A stretch of 64,000 bases of DNA from an uncultured Bacilli bacterium (GTDB taxonomy: Bacteria; Bacillota_I; Bacilli_A; ML615J-28; CAG-313). Under the pieces are notes generated by a model. That model was not told the origin of the DNA, did not search any database, and worked only from the letters and a program-made list of their open reading frames with translations. The stretch's first letter is position 1. Every line of letters begins with the position of its first letter. The position numbers were made by a program, and so were the translations under genes. Below are positions 18,769 through 26,939 of the stretch, piece by piece. Location of the stretch: contig CANQDG010000003.1 in assembly GCA_947591495.1 (NCBI GenBank), positions 1 to 64,000 on the forward strand. The letters are read 5' to 3'.

Positions 18769-18833
18769 TTTAAGTTTAAGATTTCGATATTTTACGAAAA
18801 GTATTTTAATGAATCTAAAAAAGAGTGATCAAA

Positions 18834-19706
18834 ATGAATAATGAAAATAAATCAAATATCAATTGGTATCCTGGCCATATGGCTAAAGCCATTAAAGAGA
18901 TAGCCGAAAAACTAAAATTAGTAGATTTAGTTGTGGTTTTATTAGATGCAAGATGCCCTAAAGCTTCTTTTAACCCGTTATTAAAAGAATTGTTGCAACA
19001 AAAAAGATGTCTTTATCTTTTAACTAAAAAGGATAAGGCTGATAATCAACAAACCATCAAGTGGCTTAAATATTATAATCAAAACCAAATCAGAGCCCTT
19101 GCGATAGACGCAAGAGAACTAAAAAACACTAAACTCATTGTTAAAGAGGCAACCATTTTAATGGCCGAAAAACGCAAGAAAGATTTAATGCGCGGACTTA
19201 AACCTCGGCCTATTAAAACGATGATTGTTGGAACCCCAAATGTTGGAAAATCAACCTTAATTAATGCTTTAGTAGGTAAAAAAGTTACAGCCGTTGGTGA
19301 CCATCCTGGTATTACAAAAGTTCAACAATGGATCAAGATTAATCATGATTTAGAACTTTTAGATACTCCTGGTGTTTTATGGCCAAAATTTGACGAAGAA
19401 GTTGTAGGTTATAATTTGTCGATTATTGGCGCAATTAATGATAATATTTTGCCAATGCAAGATATTGCAACATATTTTGTGGATTATTTACAAAAATATT
19501 ATCCTAATGCTTTAAAAATGCGTTATCACTTAGATTTAAATCATTTTTCCGCAATCGAAATAATCAGTGCGCTTGCGCAAAAACAAGGTTACTATTTATC
19601 AAATAAAGAACTAGATTTAACTAGAGCCTCACTCTTTCTTATTCAAGAATATCGAATGGGGTATCTGGGGTCTCTTACTTTAGAACAGTGTGAAATCAAT
19701 GAATAA
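18834..19706 (+). CDS. rbgA: Ribosome biogenesis GTPase RbgA (YlqF)
   Basis: GTPase needed for late 50S subunit maturation. It shows the circularly permuted motif order of the YlqF/YawG group: G4 TKKDKAD (near residue 65) comes before G1 GTPNVGKSTLINAL (near 128) and G3 DTPGVLWP. The NWYPGHMAKA opening is diagnostic. Frame opens at GTG 18825, but ATG 18834 is preferred, with AAAGAGTGAT upstream. The 290-residue length is normal. It overlaps rnhB by 8 bases, the same pairing as in B. subtilis. Confidence 0.95.
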   Translation: MNNENKSNINWYPGHMAKAIKEIAEKLKLVDLVVVLLDARCPKASFNPLLKELLQQKRCLYLLTKKDKADNQQTIKWLKYYNQNQIRALAIDARELKNTKLIVKEATILMAEKRKKDLMRGLKPRPIKTMIVGTPNVGKSTLINALVGKKVTAVGDHPGITKVQQWIKINHDLELLDTPGVLWPKFDEEVVGYNLSIIGAINDNILPMQDIATYFVDYLQKYYPNALKMRYHLDLNHFSAIEIISALAQKQGYYLSNKELDLTRASLFLIQEYRMGYLGSLTLEQCEINE

Positions 19707-20301
19707 TTATTATTTTGAAAAACAATTTTACGAAGAAGGTAAACAATATATCGCAGGGACTGACGAAGTAGGACGGGGTCCATTAGCAGGACCCGTTGTC
19801 GCAACCGCTGTTATAATGCCTAAAGATTGTTATATTGAAGGAGTAACCGATTCTAAAAAATTATCGGCCAAAAAACGTCAGGTTTTACGAAAGCAAATAG
19901 AAGAAAAAGCCCTTGCTATTGTAACAGTTTTTATTGACGAAGAAACAATCGATCAAATTAATATTTATGAGGCCAGTCGTTTAGCCATGGTTAAAGCTGT
20001 AAGAGGTTTAAATCCTAAGCCTGATATTGTTTTATCTGATGCGATGCCCCTTAAATGTGAATTTGATAATTTACCAATTATCAAAGGTGATGAAAAAAGT
20101 TTTGTTATTGCTTGCGCAAGTATTATTGCGAAAGAGACCCGCGATTATTATATGAAGATTTTAGATAAGAAATATCCTAATTATGGTTTTGCTAAAAACA
20201 AAGGTTATCCTACTAAGGCTCATTTACTAGCATTAGATCAATATGGGGTGTTACCAATTCACCGAAAAACGTATGCACCTGTTTATAAAAAACTGAATTA
20301 G
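19699..20301 (+). CDS. rnhB: Ribonuclease HII
   Basis: Removes ribonucleotides from DNA and degrades RNA-DNA hybrids. The 200-residue protein has the type 2 RNase H motif GTDEVGRGPLAGPV with catalytic Asp and Glu, VTDSKKLSAKKR, the SDAM segment and ACASIIAKETRD. ATG 19699 is chosen over GTG 19690 since it gives the standard length. It overlaps the rbgA end by 8 bases; the SD inside rbgA is weak, so coupling is likely. Confidence 0.95.
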   Translation: MNNYYFEKQFYEEGKQYIAGTDEVGRGPLAGPVVATAVIMPKDCYIEGVTDSKKLSAKKRQVLRKQIEEKALAIVTVFIDEETIDQINIYEASRLAMVKAVRGLNPKPDIVLSDAMPLKCEFDNLPIIKGDEKSFVIACASIIAKETRDYYMKILDKKYPNYGFAKNKGYPTKAHLLALDQYGVLPIHRKTYAPVYKKLN

Positions 20302-20430
20302 ATTATATGTAAAATATAAAAAAAAGTCATTTTGTGGCATTTTATTTTAAATTATAGTATAATTAAAAGCGTATTTAAGATGGAAAAAGAATGATTTGGG
20401 GAGAAATAGATATAATTTTAAGATATATTT

Positions 20431-20478
20431 GAGCCCCTTATTGTTTGGGGGCTCATATTTTAAATTATAATAAGGGGG
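20431..20478 (+). promoter_or_regulatory. Two-state leader controlling a 54-aa gene
   Basis: GAGCCCC (20431-20437) pairs with GGGGCTC (20448-20454) as a 7-bp hairpin. The same C-tract, within CCCCTTATT (20434-20442), is also perfectly complementary to AATAAGGGG (20469-20477), which contains the SD of the next gene. The folds are mutually exclusive: the first leaves the SD free and the second hides it. A TATAAT at 20358-20363 could start this transcript. No known riboswitch class is recognised. Confidence 0.5.
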
Positions 20479-20486
20479 ATTTTTTT

Positions 20487-20651
20487 ATGAACGGAAAAAC
20501 TAATGTTCCAATTGAAAAAGTGGTATATGATCTAGTTGATAAAAATGTCAAAAGTTTTGTTGGCAAATACCAAGACATCAAAGAAAAATTAGTTATTAAA
20601 GATGTTGATGAATTAGATAATATCGAATTAAAAAAAGTAAAAAATGATTAA
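20487..20651 (+). CDS. Small hypothetical protein, 54 aa
   Basis: A 54-residue hydrophilic protein beginning MNGKTNVPIEKVVYDLVDKN and ending with acidic and basic residues (DELDNIELKKVKND). It has no membrane helix or cysteine, and I recognise no family. The start at 20487 is well supported by AAGGGGG 8 bases upstream; the frame also opens at 20445, but that lies inside the leader hairpin. It has its own leader and is separate from topA, which has a consensus promoter. The structured leader suggests regulated expression. Confidence 0.65.
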   Translation: MNGKTNVPIEKVVYDLVDKNVKSFVGKYQDIKEKLVIKDVDELDNIELKKVKND

Positions 20652-20712
20652 AAAACATTAATTAAAATATTTAAATTGTCGAAAAAATATGTCTGAAAAC
20701 TTTTCGTTTTTG

Positions 20713-20741
20713 TTGACATATTTTTTTTAGTATTATATAAT
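20713..20741 (+). promoter_or_regulatory. Promoter of topA
   Basis: TTGACA, 17-base spacer, TATAAT: a perfect sigma-A consensus, 26 bases before the topA start. Confidence 0.88.
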
Positions 20742-20767
20742 CAAAGGCAAATATGATGAGGTGAAAA

Positions 20768-22873
20768 ATGAAATTACTAATTGTCGAGTCGCCAGCCAAG
20801 TGTAAAACAATCGCACATTATCTAGGCGATGAATATCAAGTAGAATCGAGTATTGGTCATATTAGAGATTTGTCAATTAAGGGTAAAGGTGGCTTTGGGG
20901 TTGATATTGAAAATAATTTTCAACCTGAATATGTCATTTTAAAAGATAAAGTTGCAATTGTTGAAAAATTAAAAGGTATTGCCGATTTAGCTGAACATGT
21001 TTATCTTGCGACCGACCCTGACCGTGAAGGAGAGGCGATTAGTTGGCATTTAAGTGAAGTACTTAATGAGCCAAAAGAAAAAGTTTCGCGAATCGTTTTT
21101 AATGAAATTACTAAATCAGCTATTTTAAAAGCTTTGGCAAATGATCGTGATATTGATATGAATTTAGTTCATTCCCAAGAATCAAGAAGAATTCTTGATC
21201 GCATAATTGGCTTTAGATTATCAAGTCTTTTACAACAAAAAATTGGTTCTAAATCAGCTGGTCGTGTTCAATCAGTAGCTTTAAAACTAGTTGTTGAACG
21301 GGAAAAAGAAATCGAAGCTTTTGATAAAACGGAATATTGGGATTTAACCGCTATTTTAAAAAAGCAAGTCGGACAAGCCGAAATTTTATTAAAAGCTAAA
21401 TTTTACGGAACAACCGAAAACAAAATGACTTTAGCTAATGAAGAACAGACTAATAATGTCATTGCAAGTTTAAAAGAAGATGAATATCAAGTAACTAATA
21501 TTGCCAAAAAGGAACGTAATAAAACTTCACGTCCACCTTTTATTACTTCAACTTTACAACAAGATGCTAGTGCTAAATTTAATTATAATGCTAAAAGAGT
21601 TATGCGGATTGCCCAAAAGTTATATGAAGGAGTCGAAATCGGAAAGGATCGGGTTGGTTTAATTACTTATATGCGTACTGATTCAATTCGTTTATCGGAT
21701 GAGTTTGTAAAAAGTGCGAAAAGTTATATTATTGAAAAATATGGCGAAAAGTATTACAAAGGCGTTAAAAAGCTTCAAAAAGGTAAGAATATTCAAGATG
21801 CCCATGAGGCCATTAGACCAACTGATATTAGAAGAACCCCTGAAAGCATCAAAAAGAGCTTAACTTTAGAAGAATTTAAAATTTATTCATTAATTTATAA
21901 TCGTGCCATTGCTTCACTTATGAGTGATGCGATATTAGAAGATACGAAAGTAGACATTGTTAATGCTGGCTATTTATTTAATTTGACAGGTGAGGTTACG
22001 ATCTTTGATGGCTTTAATGTTATTTATGAAGAAGCTAATATTGCTGATGAAGAAGAAGATGTAACTAAATTACCTGACTTAAGTTTAAATGAAAAGTTGA
22101 ATTTTGTTGAAATTGCTAAAGAACAAAAATTTACGTCTCCACCTTATCGTTATACTGAAGCAAGACTAATTCGAAAAATGGAAGAATTAGGAATTGGAAG
22201 ACCTTCAACATATGCTTTAACGATGGAAACATTAAAAGCTAGAGCTTATGTTAATGTCGAAAAAAGAACTTTTGTTCCAACCACGCAAGGCATTTTAACA
22301 ACCGAGCAATTAGAATTATTCTTTAGTAGCATCATTAATGTTAAATATACCGCCGAAATGGAAACAATTTTAGATAAGATTGCGGAAGGAAAAGCTGTTT
22401 GGTATGAAGAACTTCGCAAATTTTATGATGTCTTTGCCCCATTAATTGAAAATGCTCGGGATAATATGGTTAAACTTTATCCTAAACTTACCGATGAGTT
22501 TTGTCCCGAATGTGGTTTGCCTCTTTTAATTCGAAGAGGACCATTTGGAGAATTTACGGCTTGTTCGGGTTATCCTCGTTGTAAATATATCAAAAAAACC
22601 CCGAAAAAAGAGCCAACTAAAATTGGCGTTGTCTGTCCTATTTGTGGTGAAGGTGAAGTGGTTGAACGTATTAGTGGCAAAGGTCGTTCAAAAGGAGCTC
22701 TTTTCTATGCTTGTAGCAGATTCCCTAGTTGTAAAGCAACTTTCTCGGGAATTCCAACTGGTGAAAGATGCCCAATATGTAATGCGCCAATGATTATGGT
22801 TGATAATCAAATTCGTTGTAATAATGAACATTGTAAATCTAATGAAGGATTACTAAAAGCAAGTAATACTTAA
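20768..22873 (+). CDS. topA: DNA topoisomerase I
   Basis: Relaxes negative supercoils by single-strand passage. The type IA enzyme is complete at 701 residues (B. subtilis 691). The N-terminal Toprim domain has VESPAKCKTI and DPDREGEAISWHL; the catalytic tyrosine is in YMRTDS (Tyr301). Three C-terminal CxxC-type zinc-binding modules (near 575-695) are intact, with patterns such as CPECGLPLL, CPICGEGEVV and CPICNAPM. The SD is GAGGTG just before the ATG. The gene follows rnhB as in Bacillus apart from the inserted 54-aa gene. Confidence 0.97.
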   Translation: MKLLIVESPAKCKTIAHYLGDEYQVESSIGHIRDLSIKGKGGFGVDIENNFQPEYVILKDKVAIVEKLKGIADLAEHVYLATDPDREGEAISWHLSEVLNEPKEKVSRIVFNEITKSAILKALANDRDIDMNLVHSQESRRILDRIIGFRLSSLLQQKIGSKSAGRVQSVALKLVVEREKEIEAFDKTEYWDLTAILKKQVGQAEILLKAKFYGTTENKMTLANEEQTNNVIASLKEDEYQVTNIAKKERNKTSRPPFITSTLQQDASAKFNYNAKRVMRIAQKLYEGVEIGKDRVGLITYMRTDSIRLSDEFVKSAKSYIIEKYGEKYYKGVKKLQKGKNIQDAHEAIRPTDIRRTPESIKKSLTLEEFKIYSLIYNRAIASLMSDAILEDTKVDIVNAGYLFNLTGEVTIFDGFNVIYEEANIADEEEDVTKLPDLSLNEKLNFVEIAKEQKFTSPPYRYTEARLIRKMEELGIGRPSTYALTMETLKARAYVNVEKRTFVPTTQGILTTEQLELFFSSIINVKYTAEMETILDKIAEGKAVWYEELRKFYDVFAPLIENARDNMVKLYPKLTDEFCPECGLPLLIRRGPFGEFTACSGYPRCKYIKKTPKKEPTKIGVVCPICGEGEVVERISGKGRSKGALFYACSRFPSCKATFSGIPTGERCPICNAPMIMVDNQIRCNNEHCKSNEGLLKASNT

Positions 22874-22910
22874 AGATCAAATGAAATACACTAATAGTAA
22901 AAAAAATTAC

Positions 22911-22950
22911 GGCTCTATAAATTAGTTGGGATTTTTGATAAAAAGACCTA
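22911..22950 (+). repeat. IS-end-like direct repeat, copy A
   Basis: GGCTCTATAAATTAGTTGGG followed by ATTTTTGATAAAAAGACC. It matches copy B at 25789-25832 over about 36 bases with few differences, in the same orientation. The form recalls the terminal repeats of transposable elements (ISL3-type ends begin GG.TCT); that link is a guess from memory. Confidence 0.6.
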
Positions 22951-23003
22951 TAAACTTATTATTAATTTTAAAATAATAAATAGCATTGCGCTTTCGAGAG
23001 ACG

Positions 23004-23068
23004 CGGAAATTAATTTTATAAAAGAATTTATCTGTTAAATTCTTTTTTAAGGTTAGTTTCCGTTTTTT
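23004..23068 (+). terminator. Two-tier hairpin with T-run
   Basis: The outer stem CGGAAATTAA pairs with TTAGTTTCCG; the inner stem AAAAGAATTTA pairs perfectly with TAAATTCTTTT around loop TCTGT; six T follow. It resembles a strong terminator or attenuator just before the winged-helix remnant. It may serve topA, which lacks a nearer terminator. Confidence 0.6.
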
Positions 23069-23081
23069 GTTAATTTTAGCT

Positions 23082-23533
23082 ATGGAGGAAAAATAATAGA
23101 ATTTCAAAAAACTGTCCAAGAAACTAGCCAAGAAATTGAGACTGTCCAAGAAACTAACCAAGAAATTGAAACTGTCCAAGAAACTAACCAAGAAATTGAG
23201 ACTGTCCAAGAAACTAACCAAGAAATTGAAACTGTCCAAGAAACTAACCAAGAAATTGAAACTGTCCAAGAAACTAACCAAGAAACTAGCCAAGAAACTG
23301 TCCAAGAAACTGTCCAAGAAACTAACCAAGAAATTATTTTTAAAAGGTTATCTAATGAACAGAAAATTTTTGATTTAATTAAAGCAAATAAACAAATAAC
23401 TCAAAAAGAAATTGCTAATATAATAGGCTTGAGTGAAAATGGTATTAAATATAATTTAAATAAATTAAAAAATGAAGGTAAAATAAAACATATAGGTTCT
23501 ACTAAAAAAGGCTATTGGCAAATAATAAAATAA
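23082..23533 (+). pseudogene. TxQE-repeat winged-helix protein, broken at its start
   Basis: The coding frame (codons from 23093) reads many T-x-Q-E units and then a winged-helix domain ending in YWQIIK at 23533; the domain includes ITQKEIANIIGLSENGIKYN. Such repeat-plus-helix tails occur at the C-terminus of AlbA_2-domain (RecG-like) DNA-binding proteins and Fic proteins. Here the N-terminal domain is missing and no ATG is in frame. ATG 23082 would be in frame if the following A5 run had one more A. Alternatively GGAGG (23084-23088) drives an ATA start. Most likely a decayed or phase-shifted remnant in a mobile island. Two long reading frames on either strand here are only shadows of the repeat. 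Confidence 0.55.
23111..23331 (+). repeat. 12/30-bp tandem repeat encoding TxQE
   Basis: Five near-identical 30-bp units (23111-23260), each encoding TVQETNQEIE-like peptides, followed by 12-bp units ACT-NNC-CAA-GAA. Identity is nearly perfect at the DNA level, which suggests recent expansion and likely length variation between strains. Confidence 0.9.
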
Positions 23534-23569
23534 AATTTATTAAAACAAAATGGTTTTTAAGCAATTTTA

Positions 23570-23599
23570 TTGATAATTATAAAAATAAAATGCTATAAT
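23570..23599 (+). promoter_or_regulatory. Promoter of the lipoprotein gene
   Basis: TTGATA, 18-base spacer, TATAAT, about 60 bases before the start codon. Confidence 0.55.
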
Positions 23600-23658
23600 T
23601 AATTGCTATTTGAATAAAAAATTCAAAATAGAAACATAAAATATAGAGAGGAATAATA

Positions 23659-25689
23659 ATGATGAAAAAATTTAAATCATTGATAATTTTAATTAGTATT
23701 TTATTTATAGGACTTATTTTAGTAGGTTGTAATAACACGGAATCGAAAATAGAAAAATATACCGTAACTTTTGATTCAATGGGTGGATCTACTGTTGCCC
23801 CTTTAACTGATGTTGAAAAAGGTTCTAAAATAACTAAACCTACTCCTGATCCAACTAAACCAAATAATGATTTTGTAGGATGGTTCAAAGATAGTAATGG
23901 TACAGATGCTTGGAATTTTGATCAAGATAAAGTTAATAATAATACAACTCTTTATGCGAAATGGAATGAAAAACAAGAAGATCATTCTAATGAAGTAACG
24001 AAAGCTCAATGGGAAGAAACTTTTAATAATTTTAGTGTTACTAATGGTACTTTAGTATCTAAATCGATTGTTGAAGACCATGATATGACAATGACCATTG
24101 AAGCTGAATCTTTAACTAAAGTTCATATTATTTCGACAAGCATATCAGATCAAAGTTATGTTGAAAATATTCTTTATAAAGATGGTAATAATTATTATCT
24201 TTTTGCGCGCGATAATGAAAATGGTAAATACACAAGAACATTAGTTGATGAAGACACTTTTAATCAAAGAATTTCATCACTTGCATCACCACTTTTCACA
24301 ATTGGTGATACATTAAATAATGTATATCAAATGACAGATGCCTTTGATAATTTTGTTTATGATGATACTAAAAAAGCTTATGTTGGAAAAGTAGAACTTT
24401 CTAGTTTATCTCTTGAATTGGAAGGCGTTATTAATTTTGTAGATGGTAATATAACTTCATTATCTTTTTCAAATCAAGATAATACGATGACATCATTATA
24501 TAATAATTTTGGAACTACAACTGTAGATGTTGTTAAAGACTTTAATGAAGATTTACCTAAATCAAAAGAAGTAACCGAACAAGAATGGCAAAAAGCTTTT
24601 GAAGAAATTTTAATTAATAGTAATTATCATTTAATTGGTCAAAATGGTAATGAACCGACTGAATATTGGTTTGAAAGTGCAACTAAAATTCATGGTTTAA
24701 TAACTGGTAGCAGGTATGATGAAGTATATCTAGAACAAAATGGTAATAACTATTATAGTTATGAAAGAGAAAATAAAACTGATCCATTTATTAGAACAAG
24801 CGAAACAGCCGAATCGTTTGCTAAATTTGCAAGCGACTTAACTGAAAATGCTAATTTAGTCGAATTTCTTATCCCACAATTTGATTTAGTAAATGCTTAT
24901 AGTGAAGCAGTTTATCATGAAGACGAAGAATTATATACTGTTTTATTAAACCTTGGTGGAGTAACCTTCCTTACTTTAAAAATTACTTTTGATGATAATC
25001 ATCAAATAAGCGAGATATATCTTAGTGATGCGGAAGGCAGCTATTTCCTTTGGAATGATTTTGGTAAAGTAACGGTTACGATTCCTGATAATTATCAAGA
25101 ATCATCACCTGTTATTCCTGAAATGGTTGAAGGTATCTGGAAAAATATTTTTTCTGACTTTGTATGTCCTAATTTTGTTTTAGAAGCGTCTAGGCAAGGA
25201 TTAAACTTAAAAATAGTTAAAACAAATGATCATCAACTATATGCTATAACAGAAAACGGCTTAGCTGATTTAGTTAATAATCCTGATGAACAATATCAAG
25301 AAGTATATTTAGATTTTGATGGTGAAGTTTATAGTGAGTATGTACGCTTTGATCCTAAAGCTGATTTTACTAAAAAAACACTCGAACAAACCGCTTTTGA
25401 AAAAGAATTTACATATATTTTAAGTTTAGCTGATTTTATTGATCGATTAGAACTTGCTGAAAAATTTAGTGAATTTAGTTTTGATGATGAAACTAATCAA
25501 TATATTGCTAATACAGATATGATGTTAGATGTTGATTTTTATTGTGCTTTTGATGTAGCACTCAAGTTTGATAAGATGATGCTAGTTGAAGCAGTCGCTA
25601 TAGGATCTGATGATAATTCACAAGGAATTGAATTTCATTTATACACTAATATTGCATCAATCGAATTACCTACAAATATTGTTAAATAA
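23659..25689 (+). CDS. Lipoprotein with InlB-type repeat and three tandem domains
   Basis: Surface lipoprotein of 676 residues, function unknown. The signal peptide ends in a lipobox LVGC (Cys24). An InlB B-repeat-like module (about 34-100; VTFDSMGGSTVAPLTDVEKG and LYAKWNE) follows, as in bacterial adhesins. Then come three diverged copies of a domain of about 185-190 residues starting near 112, 304 and 488, each opening with a Trp-x3-Phe pattern (KAQWEETF, EQEWQKAF, EGIWKNIF) and rich in beta-prone stretches. GAGAGGA precedes ATG 23659. It lies between two IS-end-like repeats and may be acquired cargo; its codon use looks like the host's. Confidence 0.85.
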   Translation: MMKKFKSLIILISILFIGLILVGCNNTESKIEKYTVTFDSMGGSTVAPLTDVEKGSKITKPTPDPTKPNNDFVGWFKDSNGTDAWNFDQDKVNNNTTLYAKWNEKQEDHSNEVTKAQWEETFNNFSVTNGTLVSKSIVEDHDMTMTIEAESLTKVHIISTSISDQSYVENILYKDGNNYYLFARDNENGKYTRTLVDEDTFNQRISSLASPLFTIGDTLNNVYQMTDAFDNFVYDDTKKAYVGKVELSSLSLELEGVINFVDGNITSLSFSNQDNTMTSLYNNFGTTTVDVVKDFNEDLPKSKEVTEQEWQKAFEEILINSNYHLIGQNGNEPTEYWFESATKIHGLITGSRYDEVYLEQNGNNYYSYERENKTDPFIRTSETAESFAKFASDLTENANLVEFLIPQFDLVNAYSEAVYHEDEELYTVLLNLGGVTFLTLKITFDDNHQISEIYLSDAEGSYFLWNDFGKVTVTIPDNYQESSPVIPEMVEGIWKNIFSDFVCPNFVLEASRQGLNLKIVKTNDHQLYAITENGLADLVNNPDEQYQEVYLDFDGEVYSEYVRFDPKADFTKKTLEQTAFEKEFTYILSLADFIDRLELAEKFSEFSFDDETNQYIANTDMMLDVDFYCAFDVALKFDKMMLVEAVAIGSDDNSQGIEFHLYTNIASIELPTNIVK

Positions 25690-25722
25690 AATTTTATATG
25701 ATTAATTCATTCTATAATGAAT

Positions 25723-25742
25723 ATATAAATTAGTTTGGACCT
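25723..25742 (+). repeat. Partial IS-end-like repeat, copy C
   Basis: TATAAATTAGTTTGGACC repeats the core of copies A and B without the middle part. It lies 66 bases before copy B in the same orientation, with a terminator between. Confidence 0.45.
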
Positions 25743-25775
25743 AAAAAAGGCAGTTTCTAATGAGACTGTCTTTTT
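25743..25775 (+). terminator. Terminator of the lipoprotein gene
   Basis: AAAAAGGCAGTTTC, loop TAAT, GAGACTGTCTTTTT; the 9-bp core includes two G-U pairs, with A-run and T-run flanks. Confidence 0.8.
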
Positions 25776-25788
25776 GTCATATTTAAAT

Positions 25789-25832
25789 GACTCTATAAAT
25801 TAGTTGGGGGTTTTGATAAAAGGACCACCAAC
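25789..25832 (+). repeat. IS-end-like direct repeat, copy B
   Basis: GACTCTATAAATTAGTTGGG followed by GGTTTTGATAAAAGGACCACC. It is in the same orientation as copy A about 2.88 kb upstream, so the two bracket the winged-helix remnant and the lipoprotein gene. Confidence 0.6.
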
Positions 25833-25891
25833 AAGTTTATATAACCTAAAATAATTGGTTAAATGGTTGATAATCTCGTAAGCCTATCATC

Positions 25892-25920
25892 TTGAAAAAA
25901 AATTACAATTATAGTATAAT
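25892..25920 (+). promoter_or_regulatory. Promoter of ftsY-ylxM-ffh
   Basis: TTGAAA, 17-base spacer, TATAAT, 47 bases before the ftsY start. Confidence 0.75.
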
Positions 25921-25967
25921 AATAAAGATATTTAAGTATAAATAATATGAAATAATTTGAGGTATAT

Positions 25968-26939
25968 ATGGGTTTATTTGATCTTTTTAAAAAGAAGAAA
26001 AAAGATGAAAAAATGCGCAAGTATGAACTTGGAATGAAAAAAACAAGACAAGGTCTAATGGGCAAATTAAAAGCTATTTTATCAGGATATGAAAGTATCA
26101 ATGAGGATTTATTTGACGATTTAACTGATGCTTTTATTATGGCTGATATAGGTGTCGAAACTACTCTTGATTTTATCGATGCTCTAAAAGAAGACGAACG
26201 CGTAAAAGGTATTAATTCGGTAAGTGAATTACAACCAATAATTGTCGATAAAATGTTTGAATTATATTTAAAAGGCGAAATTGTTAATAATAATTTAAAT
26301 ATTCAAAAAGAAGGATTATCAGTTTTCTTATTTGTGGGTGTAAATGGGGTAGGAAAAACCACGACGATTGCTAAAATAGCATATCGCCTAAAAAAAGAGG
26401 GTAAAAGGGTTTTGCTTGCGGCAGGCGATACTTTTAGAGCTGGTGCAGTTGATCAATTAGAAATTTGGGCACAAAAAGTTGGTGTTGATATTGTAATTAA
26501 AAAAGGCGCAACCGATCCGTCTAGTGTTATTTTTGAAGCTCTTCAAAAAGCTAAAAAAGAACATTATGATGTTTTATTATGTGATACAGCTGGACGTCTT
26601 CAAAATAAAGTAAATTTAATGAAAGAATTAGAAAAGATGAATCGCGTCATAGCAAGAGAAGTTGAAAATGCTCCTCACGAAACGCTTTTAATAATTGATG
26701 CAACAACTGGTCAAAATGGTTTATCCCAAGCTGAAGCTTTTATGGAAGTTACGAATATTACAGGTGTTATTCTTACTAAACTTGATGGCACAAGTAAAGG
26801 TGGAATTGTTCTGGCAATTCGTGATAAATATAATTTACCAATTAAAATGATTGGTCTAGGTGAAAAAATGGAAGACCTTGAATATTTTGATTTAGAAGAT
26901 TATATTGGTGGTCTTTTTATTGGAGATGAAGAAGAATGA
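25968..26939 (+). CDS. ftsY: SRP receptor FtsY
   Basis: GTPase that docks signal-recognition-particle-bound ribosomes at the membrane. The 323-residue NG-domain form has only a short basic N-terminus (LFKKKKKDEKMRK) rather than the long acidic A domain. G1 is GVNGVGKTTTIAKIA, then AGDTFRAGAVDQL, DTAGRL, TKLDGTSKGG and the GLGEKMEDL closing loop. It ends in TGA, overlapping the ylxM ATG (ATGA arrangement). It is the first gene of an SRP operon. Confidence 0.96.
   Translation: MGLFDLFKKKKKDEKMRKYELGMKKTRQGLMGKLKAILSGYESINEDLFDDLTDAFIMADIGVETTLDFIDALKEDERVKGINSVSELQPIIVDKMFELYLKGEIVNNNLNIQKEGLSVFLFVGVNGVGKTTTIAKIAYRLKKEGKRVLLAAGDTFRAGAVDQLEIWAQKVGVDIVIKKGATDPSSVIFEALQKAKKEHYDVLLCDTAGRLQNKVNLMKELEKMNRVIAREVENAPHETLLIIDATTGQNGLSQAEAFMEVTNITGVILTKLDGTSKGGIVLAIRDKYNLPIKMIGLGEKMEDLEYFDLEDYIGGLFIGDEEE

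Noticed and set aside
22922-23329. A 135-aa minus-strand frame rich in Phe-Leu-Asp-Ser repeats
   Set aside because: It is the reverse reading of the TxQE DNA repeat and has no SD. The plus-strand frame leading into the winged helix has the family-like sequence.
23111-23331. CRISPR array
   Set aside because: The units are contiguous without unique spacers, coding in one frame, and no cas genes are nearby.
23136-23378. An 80-aa plus-strand Lys/Leu repeat protein
   Set aside because: It is another frame of the same repeat and ends soon after the repeat. The frame encoding TxQE continues into a recognisable domain.
26936-26939. Mycoplasma genetic code (UGA as Trp)
   Set aside because: TGA ends ftsY and the Cof-type phosphatase, Trp codons inspected are TGG, and RF2 is encoded.
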